Assembly (NCBI GenBank): GCA_020747045.1
Contig: JAGTJN010000014.1
Span: forward strand, 930,001-994,000
Length of the DNA: 64,000 nucleotides
Direction: 5' to 3'
DNA from: Phaeosphaeria sp. MPI-PUGE-AT-0046c
Lineage: Eukaryota > Ascomycota > Dothideomycetes > Pleosporales > Phaeosphaeriaceae
Program-made: the position numbers and the translations under genes
The notes under the pieces: generated by a model
What the model saw: only the letters and a program-made list of their open reading frames with translations
The model's database searches: none
Told to the model about the DNA's origin: nothing
Part shown: piece after piece, positions 42,075 through 53,517 of the stretch
How the letters are laid out: every line of letters starts with the position of its first letter
Position numbering within the stretch: the stretch's first letter is position 1

Positions 42075-43566
42075 CTATGATCCGCCGTTGAGCAGATACT
42101 CAATCGCACCCTGCACGTTGCCACCACTCCGTCTCAGCGCTGACACGTTGCGCTCAAACTCGTAGAAGCCCATCTCGTTGAGCTGCGCAAGTTGCGACTC
42201 GTAGACTTGCTCGGGTGGTCGCGTGTCTGCTGGTGGTGGGGTGCCGAAGCCACCGCCTGGGAAGCCTCCGCCTCCGAGAAGAGCTGCGAATGGATTCGGT
42301 GCGGGCGAGTTTGAGCCTGGCGTTGCGCCTGCACTGCTGCCACCGCCCTGTCCCCCGAAACCGCCAAAGGGGTTGGCGCCGGCACCACCGCCCATCATTT
42401 GCATCATTTGGCGCATGGCCTCGGGATTCTGCATCATATCTCGCGCCATGTCAGCCATCTGGTTCTGTCCGCCTTGTCCACCTCCAAACATGCCAGCCAG
42501 TGGGTTCGCCGCAGGGTTGGCATTTTGCTGTGCATTCGAGTCCGATCCTGCGTTTGCGTTGGGTTGTGCCTGACCGAAGGGGTTTGCACCAGGAAAGAGG
42601 CTGGCGAAGGGGTTTGGTTGTGCGCCACCAGCTGCCATGGGATCAGTCGCACCGGTTGTATTGGGCTGGTTTGGTGTAGCAGTTGCATCTCCTCCTGTTG
42701 CTGTCGCACTAGGCTGTGGTGTGTTGTCTGTCGCACCTGGAGCTGGGAAGCTTGAGCGACCGCTTCCGCCATCTGGGTTCATAGCGCGCTGCATTTGCAG
42801 CTGCATGCGCATCATCTCTGGGCTGAACATCATGCGGCGCGTGTTCTCGTCGCGCAGCATGGTTTGTAGCATCGGATTGTCGCGGATCTGTCACATGTCA
42901 GTCGGGCGCGGTGAAGTACCAGGAACCAAGTTTACCATAGGGCTCTGCATCATCATGTCTAGTACTGCAGGGTTGTTCATGGCCTCGTTCATCTGCGACA
43001 GAAACATGGGGTTATCCATCATCTCGAGCATTGCGTCTGAAGAAGGAGGTGGGCCCATCTATAACTTGTTAGCATACGGGTGCTGTCGCCAATTCGGATC
43101 TGCTTACCCCTCCATCTGGGCCAAACGTATCCATGCCAGGCAGGCCGTGGAAGCCAGCATAGCGCGCGCCTGTCAGCCCCGCCAGAGGGTTGTTGCCCGT
43201 TCCTGCTGCGATGTTTGTCGGTACTTGGGGAGTGGGTCTGCCGCTGCCGGTTGTGCTCGCTGTGCCTTGGTTTGCGGGGTTCTGTCTCGCGTTGCTTGCT
43301 GCGCCCTTGACGAGGTGTACTGTGTGTCCGTCCTTAATCTTGACACTAGCGAGCGTGTCGTGGTCTTTCAGCACCCGACCAGAGTATATCAGGCGTTGGC
43401 GGTCGGCCGAGATGTCTGCAAACTCTGGCGTCGACAGCTTGGTCTTGAGGTCGGCGACTGTGGTGGCGGTGGAGAGGGTGAGGACATGCTTCTGGTCGTT
43501 CGCTGCCTTGACGTTGAAGGTGACCTGAGTCTCTTCGGTTGAAGTGGTGGCGGCGTCGTCGGCCAT
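42075..43566 (-). CDS. dsk2: Ubiquilin Dsk2 (UBL-UBA proteasome shuttle)
   Basis: The CDS runs on the minus strand through 43566-43108, 43058-42936 and 42887-42075 (464 residues). The introns are 49 and 48 nt, and both lie in phase 0. The N-terminal ubiquitin-like domain (about 14-90) shows ISADRQRLIYSGRVLKDHDT. STI1-like segments follow (MLEMMDNPMFLSQMNEAMNN, RDNPMLQTMLRDENTRRMM). A Gly/Asn/Pro-rich middle comes next. A UBA domain closes the protein (QLAQLNEMGFYEFERNVSAL, ending GAIEYLLNGG). The family carries ubiquitinated clients to the proteasome and takes part in ERAD and spindle pole duplication. It is divergent from the quinone oxidoreductase gene, with 496 bp between starts. The frame continues open after the stop codon. 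Confidence 0.92.
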
Positions 43567-44062
43567 GGTGTGAGGGTGCTGTTTTGTGGGGTACTCTATA
43601 CAGCGATCGGCAGGTTGAGCGGGAGTCACAGAACGATATATCAAAGCTGGAAGGTCGGCGTTTGCTCTGTAGTAAAAGAAACGGTGTCAAACACGGCAAG
43701 GCGACTCGAAGCTCGAGCTAGGAGCCCTGTCTAGAAGCCCGAAGAAGGCGCAGGACCCTCGTGGCTTCCCATGCGTCATTAGTCCGTGCCATGCTGACTA
43801 ACAGAACATGCCAAGGCTGAAGCGACAAGTGGGGAAGGGACCATGGGTGTGGTGCTCGAGGCCGGGGAAGGTTCATAAATGCCGAGGTACCTTGAGAGAG
43901 TCAGTGTGCAGAGCGTTTCTCAACACGCAACCATGTCTTCTTCCAGACGACCCATACCTCCTGCCGAGCTGTTTTCTCTTCAATTTGGTTGACAGACTCC
44001 AAGTGTTCCTGCAAACAACAATCTCATATCAATCCATCCTTTCAACACCATCACATCTCACA
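43567..44062. promoter_or_regulatory. Divergent promoter, dsk2 and quinone oxidoreductase
   Basis: A 496-bp interval between divergent start codons. No specific element could be assigned. Confidence 0.45.
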
Positions 44063-45189
44063 ATGAAGGGCATACAACTCAAAGAATACGTCAAGGTAGC
44101 TAGCTAGTCCCACAAACCCACACATTCCACCCAGCTGATATGTCCAGGGCCCCGAAGACCTCAAAGTCCTCGACCTCCCCACCCCCACGCCCAAATCTAA
44201 CGAATACCTCATCGCCATCCACGCCTCGGCAACCAACTTCTTCGACCTCCTCCAGATCCGTGGCAAATACCAACACCAGCCCGCCTTCCCCTGGATCGCC
44301 GGCTCCGAATTCTCCGGCGTCGTGCTAAAAGCACCGACCTCGCTCTCAGGCGGTAAGACGCCCAAGTTCAAGGCTGGCGACAAGGTGTTTGGCGCGAGTC
44401 AGGGCGGGTATGCGACGCATATCGTGTGTACGGAGGAGAAATTGAAGGGCGTCCCAGAAGGATGGAGCTTTGCGGATGCGGCAGGCGTGTTTGTCACAGC
44501 GCCGACGAGCTATGCGGGCTTGGTGGTTAGGGCGGGGATCAAGAAAGGTACGCTGTCTTCCTATCATCCTTTCATTGCTCATTACTAACTCGGTCTGTGC
44601 AGGTGACTGGGTCCTTGTTCACGCCGCAGCTGGTGGTGTCGGTCTCGCTGCTGTTCAGATCGCAAAAGCATTCGGCGCGACCGTCATTGCAACCGCAGGA
44701 ACACAGCATAAGCAGGACGTTGCGCGGGCCTTTGGCGCAGATTACGCGGTCGACTATCGACAGTCAGACTGGCCCGAGAAGGTCAAGAAGTTGACGCCAA
44801 AGGGACGAGGTGTCGACATTGTATACGACCCCGTCGGTCTCATTGCCCAGTCCATGAAATGCACTGCATGGAACGGCAGACTCCTTGTCGTTGGTTTCGC
44901 AGCGGGCGACATTGAGAAGATGGCAACGAACCGCATTCTGCTCAAGAATGTGTCTGTGGTTGGCCTGCATTGGGGCGCATATGCGATCAACGAGCCGGAG
45001 ATGCAGGACAAGGTCTGGGACGGCATCTTTGAGCTAGTGAAGGAGGGCAAGTACAGAGGCACTGCGTTCACAGATAAAGAGTTTGTTGGACTTGACAGTG
45101 TACCAGCTGCCTTGAAGGCGCTCGGTGCAAGGGATAGCTGGGGCAAAGTTGTCGTCAAGGTCCCACAAGAGGGTGGCAGCAAGATATAG
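44063..45189 (+). CDS. NADPH:quinone oxidoreductase / zeta-crystallin-like MDR protein
   Basis: The CDS joins 44063-44095, 44148-44547 and 44603-45189 (339 residues). The first exon has only 11 codons (MKGIQLKEYVK) and is followed by GPEDLKVLDLPTP, the usual MDR N-terminus. The catalytic-fold region has ASATNFFDLLQIRGKY and WIAGSEFSGVV. The nucleotide-binding motif is VLVHAAAGGVGLAAVQIAKA, the AAGGVG form of the quinone reductase subfamily. No zinc-binding cysteines are present, which separates it from zinc alcohol dehydrogenases. The family reduces quinones or enones with NADPH in the cytosol. The physiological substrate is unknown. The length is normal for the family (about 330). Confidence 0.9.
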
Positions 45190-45558
45190 ATGTGTTCGCT
45201 GCAGGACGTTGACCAATTGGAATCAAAGATATGACACCCATCGACTCTATCGTTAGCATTGCATTGAGGCTCTGAATCTGCAGGGCCACTGTCCATTCAC
45301 ACTCGTGGAGACGAACAGCATATATCAATGTAAATCATACAGATCAAGTTCTGTGTCATTATATACTCTCAAAAAAAGCAAACTGGGTATCTAACTCCTT
45401 TACCGAAATGCGCGACTATGTACAATTTGTTCGCGGGTATACCATCTGGGGGATACGCTCGTAACGCCAAATGTCAAATCCCCCAAGGAAAATTCCACAA
45501 TATCGTCCCCGCAGCGTCACAATCAAGTACATGATTCTCCTGTCATACTTCATCCATC
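45190..45558. other. Convergent intergenic region, quinone oxidoreductase to arrestin
   Basis: About 370 bp of AT-rich 3' flank. No gene is seen. Confidence 0.55.
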
Positions 45559-47234
45559 TCAAACCACCATCGCACTCGAATACCTCCTTGCGGGCGCTGC
45601 AAAAGCCATATAATCCGGTGGCAACTCCTCTCTCGTGCCCACGCTTGCATTCCTCTGCGTTGCCGTGACTTCTTCGAAACTCGGTGGTGCCGCCCACACA
45701 TCTTCCTCTCGCGCCCTCCTCATCTCCGTCTCTTCGACGCTCCTTGCCCTCGCATTCTCGATGCCCGTCGTGCTGCCCTCGGAACACACCTGCACAGGTA
45801 CCTTGAGATTAAGTGATGGCGATGCGTGTGCGGAAAATTGCAGGGCCAACGTGTATGTGCGCGAAATGAGGCAGGAGTGGAATGTGGGAATGAAGTTCTT
45901 GTTCGTCGGTAGTGTTATCGGCACTAGGATTTGCGTGGTGTAGAAGGTGCCATTTTTGTACGTCGAAGTCGCGGGCAAAATCCCCGAGGCGAATATCTCT
46001 TCCTCAGAGGTGCTGGCCATTGAGCAGTCTGAGATACCGGAGTCGCGGCGCTCGATGCTCTCGTTGGGTACGGGGTTGGAAGAGGCCGAGTGCTTCGTCC
46101 AGTGCGCAGCGGCAATGCAGAGGGTGGAGAGCGTGACGTTTTCGGAGTAGAGGCCTTGAGTAATGTCAAAGCCAACTGTCAGGCGGGAAGGAAAGTTTGA
46201 TCGTGGAGCAGATGCGTAGTATGTTGAGACTTTGATCTTGGTAGACAGAGATCCGAGCTTCGGTGGCTCGTTACTCTCGTTGGATGGATCGAAGCGGAGA
46301 AGGAGTTTCGCCATGGTAGTGATGGGCCTGACCTCCGTCGTTCGCGCACCCGCAATGATAAGGGCTGGAGGTTGCATTGATCTAGCGGAGATCGTGCCCA
46401 ACTTGCCTTTGAATACTCCCTTTCTCACTGTCTTCTCTTGAAGTGGCCGATATTCATTATTCCCAAGTATACTGAGGGGCGGTTGCTCAATAAATTCGGG
46501 CTTGATGCGAACTTTTCTCATCTTCGTGGCGAGGATACTGACGGCCCCCAAGCCACGTTGCTGTGCAATGCGGACCTTGACAGCATAGACGATCTTCGAC
46601 ATGGCTGGAGCGAGATCGTCGAGCAAAGTACCACCGAAACCTGCAAGGTCGGGATCGCCCAGACTCGGGGGCAGCATCAGGTGACAGTCACGCACATGGT
46701 CCGCAGAGACTTTGTGGGTGCATGATTTTGGCAGCAGCTGGGTTGGAATGGTGAAGCTGAAAGGAAACTTATAAGTACGGCCAGCTTCGAAGATTCTTGG
46801 CGTAGGAAAGTCGGCTTCAGCAATCGGTTGTCGAAGGACCAGAAATCGATGGTCAGCTTCTGTGCGTCCTGTCATCGAAGGTGTGGTGGTGAGATTGTCG
46901 ACAAAGACCTGGCTTGAACCTATGTGGTTGTTAGCTGTAATTCGCCAACGCTTAGCGGGAGTACTGGAATTTGCCACTCACCAACGAATGCGATGTCGAT
47001 ATCTTCGAACCGGGTGTCGTGCGCCGCGGTGATAAAAACAGTTCCCTCGATGTTGTCCATGGTGGAATAGGATGTTACCCATGTGTTGCGTGGTCCATTG
47101 GTACCTTTGAGTTCGATCTCAATTGTAGGTTGGCCGTACGTAGTCAGAGTACGGACCTTACTCCCAACTTGGTTTCGCATCGACTGCATCGCGATGCTGC
47201 GGGAGTACTCTGACGATGGCCCAGAGGAAGGCAT
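45559..47234 (-). CDS. Alpha-arrestin-like protein (Bul-type N-terminal domain, PPxY motif)
   Basis: The CDS runs on the minus strand through 47234-46982 and 46919-45559 (537 residues). The 62-nt intron has a GTGAGT donor and TAG acceptor. The N-terminal arrestin fold is visible in WVTSYSTMDNIEGTVFITAA, FEDIDIAFVGSSQVFVDNLT and RIFEAGRTYKFPFSFTIPTQ. The later half has the arrestin C-domain pattern (VPITLPTNKNFIPTFHSCLI). PPDY at about 518-521 is a PPxY motif, the docking site for WW domains of Rsp5-type ubiquitin ligases. Fungal alpha-arrestins of this sort recruit such ligases to plasma-membrane transporters for endocytosis. A charged segment with ARSVEETEMRRAREED precedes it. The transporter targets are unknown. 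Confidence 0.85.
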
Positions 47235-49225
47235 GTTGAGCGCGTCGTGTGCGCCCTGAAGGTGCCCAGCTGAGCGGAACAATGAAATCTCTAGTGTGGT
47301 TACACAGATGGCGGAGAAGTCGACCAGTCAGTTCACGTTTGAATGCGGAGGAGACAGTGGAAAAGAGGGGACAGTCGATGATAAGCTAGCGAACGACGTG
47401 ACGCAACGGTCGTAGATCTGTCTAACTATCTAGAAGAGGTCTGAGTGGTGGGTATGAGGGTCAAATGACTGGGCCTGGATAGATCTTATACAATGTTTGC
47501 AAGATGCTTTGGCTGAGTCATGGAGAGCGGCAGAAGAGTGATGGGAAAGCTGCAGGCGCAGACGGATAATGCGCTCAACAATGGCTTGCGGTTGGCCGTC
47601 GGGGTGTGGTCACACGCCCTACGAGCTAGTAGAATACATGCGCTAGGCTCGGAATGACAATGATGATACGGTGCTATGCCTACACCGAAGTAGCACATTG
47701 AGATGCAACAAAATCATGAAGATATGCAGCTGAATGCATGTTGAATTAATAATGTACTTTGTGGTCTTTGCATCCTTACGCCTTTTCTTAATTGTCAAAG
47801 ATGATAATAGTTCAGCTTCACGCTACATCCTCACGTAGCACTCCCCGACATGTACTTCCACGTGAAGACAGCTCAAGCCAATAGTCTCCACGCAAATTTT
47901 ATCAGCTATATCAGATTATTTCAGGCCCAGGAAATTCGACTTTCGACAACAGCCAATGCTCGGGGTCCTCCGATGCTGCCTTGGCTGCAAATTTTCACCG
48001 TGTTTGACGCTATTAGACAACAGACATGACTCCAAAATCCTGTAGGACGCACAAACAAAACATCAGACTCTCAGATAGGTTTTCCGTCTTGGTATTCGAT
48101 ATGCATGCACGGCAAGGTGTCCACTCGACGGAAGAGCGTTGATAGGGCGCATGGCTGCTCAGAAAAGGGCGCATACCAGTATGTCTATGTTCGAGGTGGC
48201 TGTCGAATTGACCATTCATGTTCAAGCACTGCACACGGGCCGATGTCGCCTGCGGCTAGTATTACTACATTGGCGATCTTCCCATTCCGACATCTATTAT
48301 TCATCCCGAATTACAAAGCACAACTCCGAATGACTCTTCGCATGCGCAGGCGAGGGAATTGCGTGCATTAGCGATGACCTTTGGCTGTCAGGACGCAATC
48401 ATCATCATCGGCATCATGTAGACTGCAGCTGACTTACATTTACATCTATTGCTGACTTATATTTACATCGATTGCTTCGAGGTATGCAGCTTCATTGGTG
48501 AACGAAAAGATTATATGGCAGCGATGTCAATGTTCTTGCGCAGCATGTCTTTTCCACAGACTGATCGGCATCTCGAGTGCAGCTTTGACTGGACAGATCC
48601 CGTACATATCTCTCTTTACACGCAAGAGATAATAGATTCAGTGTAGTCATTTCTTGGGAAGGCGCCTTATTTGGCGTTCGACTTCCATCTCGAACCATCA
48701 ACAACAAGCCGTTTCGGGTACTCGATCTCCTTCACTGCGAAAACACCGCAACCCATGGGCACGACATCAACACATCAGAGACTATATGTACCGAATCACG
48801 CGTCTTACCATAGGCCAATCGAGACTTTTCCACGGGGAGCCATTGTGAACACATATTTGGCAGGATAAAATTTGCTTCAGGAAGCACACAAGAACTAACA
48901 TACGGTAAGTACACATAATACATGTCAAGACACCGGGACTCGGTTCAGAAAATTTACATAAAAGCAACAACATTGGTTAATTAGCACCACGCAATGGGAT
49001 CTGTTGGGCCATAAGTAGCATTTGTACCATGGAATCACCAAGACCCTTTTTGGATCAGAATCACTTACGGCTCGTTTTTGCGCAAGGCCTTTCAAACGCC
49101 TACACGTTTTACTTTGCTCTCACTCTCCTCTTTCTCTACAACATCCTAACTCAACTTACCCAACTGACATAATCGACACAACCACTTTCGTTCACGGACC
49201 AACACAACTTGCGCGGCAATCAAAC
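47235..49225. other. About 2 kb gene-free interval
   Basis: Divergent region between the arrestin and wax-synthase-like genes. No gene is supportable. It contains one 23-bp tandem duplication, listed separately. Confidence 0.5.
48428..48473. repeat. Tandem duplication, 2 x 23 bp
   Basis: Units at 48428-48450 and 48451-48473 both read GCTGACTTAYATTTACATC in their first 19 bases and differ at only two of 23 positions (10 and 20). It lies in non-coding sequence. Confidence 0.85.
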
Positions 49226-50580
49226 ATGTCTGTGTTCACTGTTCACTCAATAAACTCGACTTTTGCCGCACAGAGAATCTTCGAGGCAATGACAATAGAC
49301 TCGTGGGACGAGCGAGGTTGGACAGCTACTCAAGCGCTCAAGCCACTTCTCTCCTTTTTGATAGCCCTCAGCTGGGCGCTATACATCCTCGCCTATCCAC
49401 CCAAATATCGAAAAATCAGCATCGCTGTGCTTTCCGTGCCCGTCAGCCATGCATTCTACTACCACACACTTCTCGCGCCTTCCAACAGCGTATGCGACAC
49501 CTTCGGGCGCTTCCTATACATCTGGCTCGCGCGCATGAGCCACGAGATGGTCATCCTAGAATGGTCACCTCCCATCATCAAGGAAAACGACGGCTGGAGA
49601 AGCAGGCTCAAGAGCGCATACAAAGTTCTCTTCGCTCGAAACCCTGAACAAAACGTACTCTTCACCACTCCTCGCCACAACTACTCCCGCCGCAAGTTCC
49701 TCGCATATCACGCCATCAAAGCTATCTTCTACTACTTCCTCCAAAATGCGTACTGGGTTCTGGCGCGCTACTGCATCGAAGCCTACCGCGAGGACAACGT
49801 CAACAAAGGCCAGTTTTTCCGCCGCCTCCCGGACTCTCTCGACCCCGCCGAGCTCTGGGAACGCTTCGACACCGTCATGGTCTGGTGCGTGTGTAACCTC
49901 TGGCTCTACGACGCCTTCCACTCCTTGTTCGCCCTCTTCTTCGTCAGCCTGCGCTTCGACGCGCCAGGTGAATGGTCCATGTCTCTCTTCGGCCCCTTGT
50001 CAGAAGCCTGGTCTGTCCGTCGCTACTGGGGCAAGCACTGGCACAATTACATCTACCACTCGTTCTCAGGACACACCAAGGTCGTAACGCGCGGGTGGTT
50101 GGGCATGCGGCGCGGACATCTTTCGACGCGCCTTATTGAGAACACAATGGTGTTTGCGGCGAGTGGCGTCATGCATACTGCGGTGCGATGGGTGCAGAGC
50201 GGCGGCGACGGTGGCGACTATTGGGTCATTACGTTCTGGTACATGGGGCAGATGGTTCCGATTATCATCGAGGACGTGGTGCAGAAGTACTGGCGCCAGA
50301 AGAAGAAGGAGCTGGGCATCAAGGATAGCAAGTGGCTGCTACGTGCGGAGCGGGTTCTGGGGTATCTTTGGGTCTTTGGGTTCAATGCGTGGAGTATCAC
50401 GAAGTACCAGTACACGAGGGAGGTGTGGGGACAGCCGGCGAGAGATGTGAGTGATTGTTATTTGAGCTGCATGTGAGGCATGACTAACTGGAACAGAGGC
50501 GATATGCGGCACTTCTTGAGGAGTGGCGGCAGCAAAAGGCGCGTAAGGAGATGGAAGCGGGGATGAAGATAGAATTGTGA
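49226..50580 (+). CDS. Wax synthase-like membrane-bound O-acyltransferase
   Basis: The CDS joins 49226-50446 and 50497-50580 (434 residues). The 50-nt intron has a GTGAGT donor and CTAAC branch site. Several hydrophobic helices are present (LLSFLIALSWALYILAY, MVWCVCNLWLYDAFHSLFAL). The wax-synthase domain motif RRYWGKHWHNYIYHSF ends at about 280, with His271 and His273, and the likely MBOAT histidine is His317 (SGVMHTA). The family transfers acyl groups to alcohols in the endoplasmic reticulum. In fungi many members modify secondary metabolites or sterols, so the substrate is open. If the intron is retained, the protein ends after 10 different residues. No biosynthetic cluster surrounds it. 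Confidence 0.85.
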
Positions 50581-51266
50581 GCCGAGTGGACAAAACGGAG
50601 CTGGGAAATGCTGCTAGTCGTGTTCAATATGGTTCTATGTGGACTCGAAAGCAATGTCACATATCGTCACAAGCAAAAGGATCTTTGGTTGAACCCATAA
50701 AGCAGTAAAAGGACGGATCATAGATAGTTGAAACTATTTGCTCTCTGATACGTCCGATCGCGCAGCCTGGTGTGTGTTTCACTGGCCAACCCAAGTATGC
50801 ATATAGTCATGATCAAGGAGGAGGGCAATTCATTGATCTGGAATACTGCAATTGCATTGGGGAGCATGGTCAGTCATGTCTACGCTTCCCGAATCCACAA
50901 GAACCTCACCCCATGACGACATTGCATTCCTCCCTTTCCTCGGATATGTCGGCCCCCAGACGCGTAGCACGATGAGCACGAATGGCCTCAAATCGCTGCG
51001 CCGAGGCGGATGGTGTCTGCGCTGCCCAGCCACAAGAGCGACAGCGTCGTGGCGTGCAACAGTGCCTCCGTGGCGCATCATTCCCGGATGCACAAGACAT
51101 GGCAGGGGTTGAAAAGGGTGGCATGCAGCGCCAATGTCGGACAGAAGGCGGGTAGGTCTTGGCAATATCTTGGTGTGAAATGTCCCAGGGAGATGGTCCA
51201 TGGAGTCGACCATGGTGGGTCCAGAATTGCGTTCCAATTGTGTGCGACTGTTGAAGAGAGACAGCA
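50581..51266. other. Convergent intergenic region, wax synthase-like to FRG1
   Basis: About 690 bp of 3' flank. Frames here lack family features. Confidence 0.55.
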
Positions 51267-52123
51267 TCACATTGATGCGTACTTGTCGTGCGATGACTTG
51301 ACCTTCATATCCAAGGCTGTTTCGTGGAAATTGCCCTCCCGTCGTGACTTCTTCAGACGCCGCACTTCGTCGTCGTTGAGTCTCCTGCCAATCAGCTCCT
51401 CCAGCTCCTTGCGACTGATCTTCTCTTTGGCCTTATCCTCCTTGGAGGCCCTGAGGCGCGGCTTGAATTGCGCTTGCATGCGGATGCGGAAGGTGGTGTT
51501 GAAGGTGATGGTCTCGACGTCACCGCGGATCTCGGGCCCGCTGGTGGACGACTCGTCGATGCTGAGGTACATGTCGCGCGCAGTTTGCAGGGAGAAGGCG
51601 GAGGGGTTGTCGGGCACGGGGATGGCGAGGAAGGATTCTTCGGGGGTCATGGCGGTCGCGTTGGCGCTCAAGATGCCATATTTGTCGCAACTCAGATATC
51701 TGCATTGTGATGTTAGCAGTATAAGATGATATGGCCTGTACTAACGCACCTTCCATGATGGCCCTTGAGACTGAGGCCCTCGGTGCCCGCAACTCGGTTT
51801 GCGACAAAGACTTGCCTGACGTCGTGTGGCTCTGCTGTTCCCAAATCGCCGTCGACAATGTTCTCGAGAGTGCTTGCAAACACCTTGCCATTCGCGTCAC
51901 ATGCTAGACAGCTTGGCGTATCTGTCGGCAGTACAATGACAATGGGCCCTGTGATGTCGCTGGGCACGTCGGCCGTCACCCACGAATCGTCTTCTTCGGC
52001 AGCCTCTGCGCTTGTCGAGGTAGTCAGCGCTTTCGAGGGCGCATCGTCCGCATCGTAGGGCTCGGTTGGTCTCTTCTTCTTCTTGACCTTTTTGTCGCCC
52101 TTGAAGTGGAGAGCTTTCGGCAT
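51267..52123 (-). CDS. frg1: FRG1 family protein
   Basis: The CDS runs on the minus strand through 52123-51750 and 51699-51267 (268 residues). The 50-nt intron has donor GTGCGT and acceptor CAG. The lysine-rich start (KGDKKVKKKKRPTE) acts like a nuclear or nucleolar signal. It is followed by the beta-trefoil-like FRG1 core (GHHGRYLSCDKYGILSANAT, TARDMYLSID). The C-terminal tail is basic and helical (ARASKEDKAKEKISRKELEE-like charged region). The human relative is about 258 residues and has been linked to RNA processing and actin bundling. The gene is divergent from the 2OG oxygenase-like gene, with 217 bp between starts. Confidence 0.88.
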
Positions 52124-52340
52124 TGCGAGTGATGGGGTGGTGGTTGGTGTAGTTGGACCTCGGAATGGTTGGCGTCGGCGAGCTCCGAACGTCACCAAAG
52201 TCGATCAGGCAGGTGGGCCGGCTTCAACATCAGTCGAACACTAAATTCGTATCGCGAAACTCAACCTCCAGAGGCCACAGAAGTTCACGACGAAATTCCT
52301 CTCTACTGCAATCATTTCCATCTCGTACATTGAAAGCAAC
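52124..52340. promoter_or_regulatory. Divergent promoter, frg1 and 2OG oxygenase-like gene
   Basis: Only 217 bp separate the divergent ATGs, so both genes must draw on the same region. No named element was recognised. Confidence 0.5.
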
Positions 52341-53517
52341 ATGGCCAATCCAGGTGCTGCAGTCAGCCAAAACGCAACGACTGTTGGTCTTGATGACTTG
52401 CGGAATAGTAAGTGCTGTTATGAGCAGCCAACTATTCACAGCTGATGAGAATGAAGGGAATGTCGACTTCTCTCTTCTTGAAGAAGCATTTGGCCCAGCA
52501 AGTCTTGGTATAATTGTCGTTAAAGATCTGCCGCCAAGGTTCCACGAGTTGAGACATCGACTTCTGTCCTACTCGTCCGCCCTGGGAAACCTTTCAAATG
52601 AAGAGCTTGGTATGCAATCAGTGTAATGAATGGCGAGCAAGTATATCTGACGTGTAACAGAAAGACTCGAGTCACCTGCATCAAAGTGGCTTGTAGGATG
52701 GTCGTGCGGCAAGGAGACACTCAAAGACGGTCGTTATGATACACTCAAGGGCTCTTACTATGTCAACTGCGCAACCGACTTCGAGGATCAGCAGAAATCT
52801 TTGGCTGAGAGGTACCCTGCACTGCCCGAGTACACGGCCCCCAACGTCTGGCCATCGGAACAGCTGTTACCAGGATTTGAGGAGACATTCCGCGAGCTTT
52901 GTACGCTCATCATCGACATAGCCGCACTGGTTGCTCAAGCCTGTGACAAATACGCAGAGGCTAATATTGAAGGCTACCAGAAGGGGTATCTGGAGCACGT
53001 TGTCAAGACCAGTATCTCAACCAAGGCGAGATTGCTGCACTACTTTCCAGGCCAACCGTCTGCAAGTGAGGCCTCTAGCGAGACAAGCGGTGACGAAGAC
53101 GATTGGTGCGCCACACATGTGGATCACGGTTGTCTCACTGGGTTGACCAGTGCCATGTTTGTCGATGAGGCAGCCCATGTGCCGGGAACCGGCACTGCCT
53201 TTGCGCCACTAAAGGAACTTGAGCGCTCGCCTGATCCAAAGGCGGGCCTGTACATCCACTCGCGGACGGGAGCGATCACCAAGGTCAGCATCCCGCGCGA
53301 GTGTCTAGCCTTCCAGACGGGCGAAGCACTCGAGATCATCACCAAGGGCAAGTTCAAGGCTGTACCCCACTTTGTGCGAGGCGCGGGGCCAGGCATAGGC
53401 GGCAAAGTAGCGAGAAACACACTGGCAGTGTTTACGCAGCCCAATCTGTGGGAGAAGGTGGACGAGGAACGGGACTATGCGGCTTTTGCCAAGCAGATTA
53501 TAGAGAAGAACCACTAA
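52341..53517 (+). CDS. 2-oxoglutarate/Fe(II) oxygenase-like protein
   Basis: The predicted CDS joins 52341-52407, 52442-52609 and 52661-53517 (363 residues). The N-terminal block FGPASLGIIVVKDLPP and the following SKWLVGWSCGKETLKDGRYD resemble the DIOX-N part of isopenicillin-N-synthase-like proteins. The metal motif candidate is H-x-D in WCATHVDHGCLTGL. The second histidine could be in the region 50-70 residues from the end (AVPHFVRG). The family hydroxylates small molecules in the cytosol; the substrate is unknown. The first intron would be only 34 nt, unusually short. Splicing it joins GLDDLRN to DENEGNVDF. The alternative is a start at the ATG at 52420 without that intron. The second intron (51 nt) is normal. 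Confidence 0.78.

Noticed and set aside
42637..43542. 301-codon plus-strand frame opposite dsk2
   Set aside because: It crosses both dsk2 introns and has no recognisable domain; the minus strand encodes clear UBL, STI1 and UBA domains.
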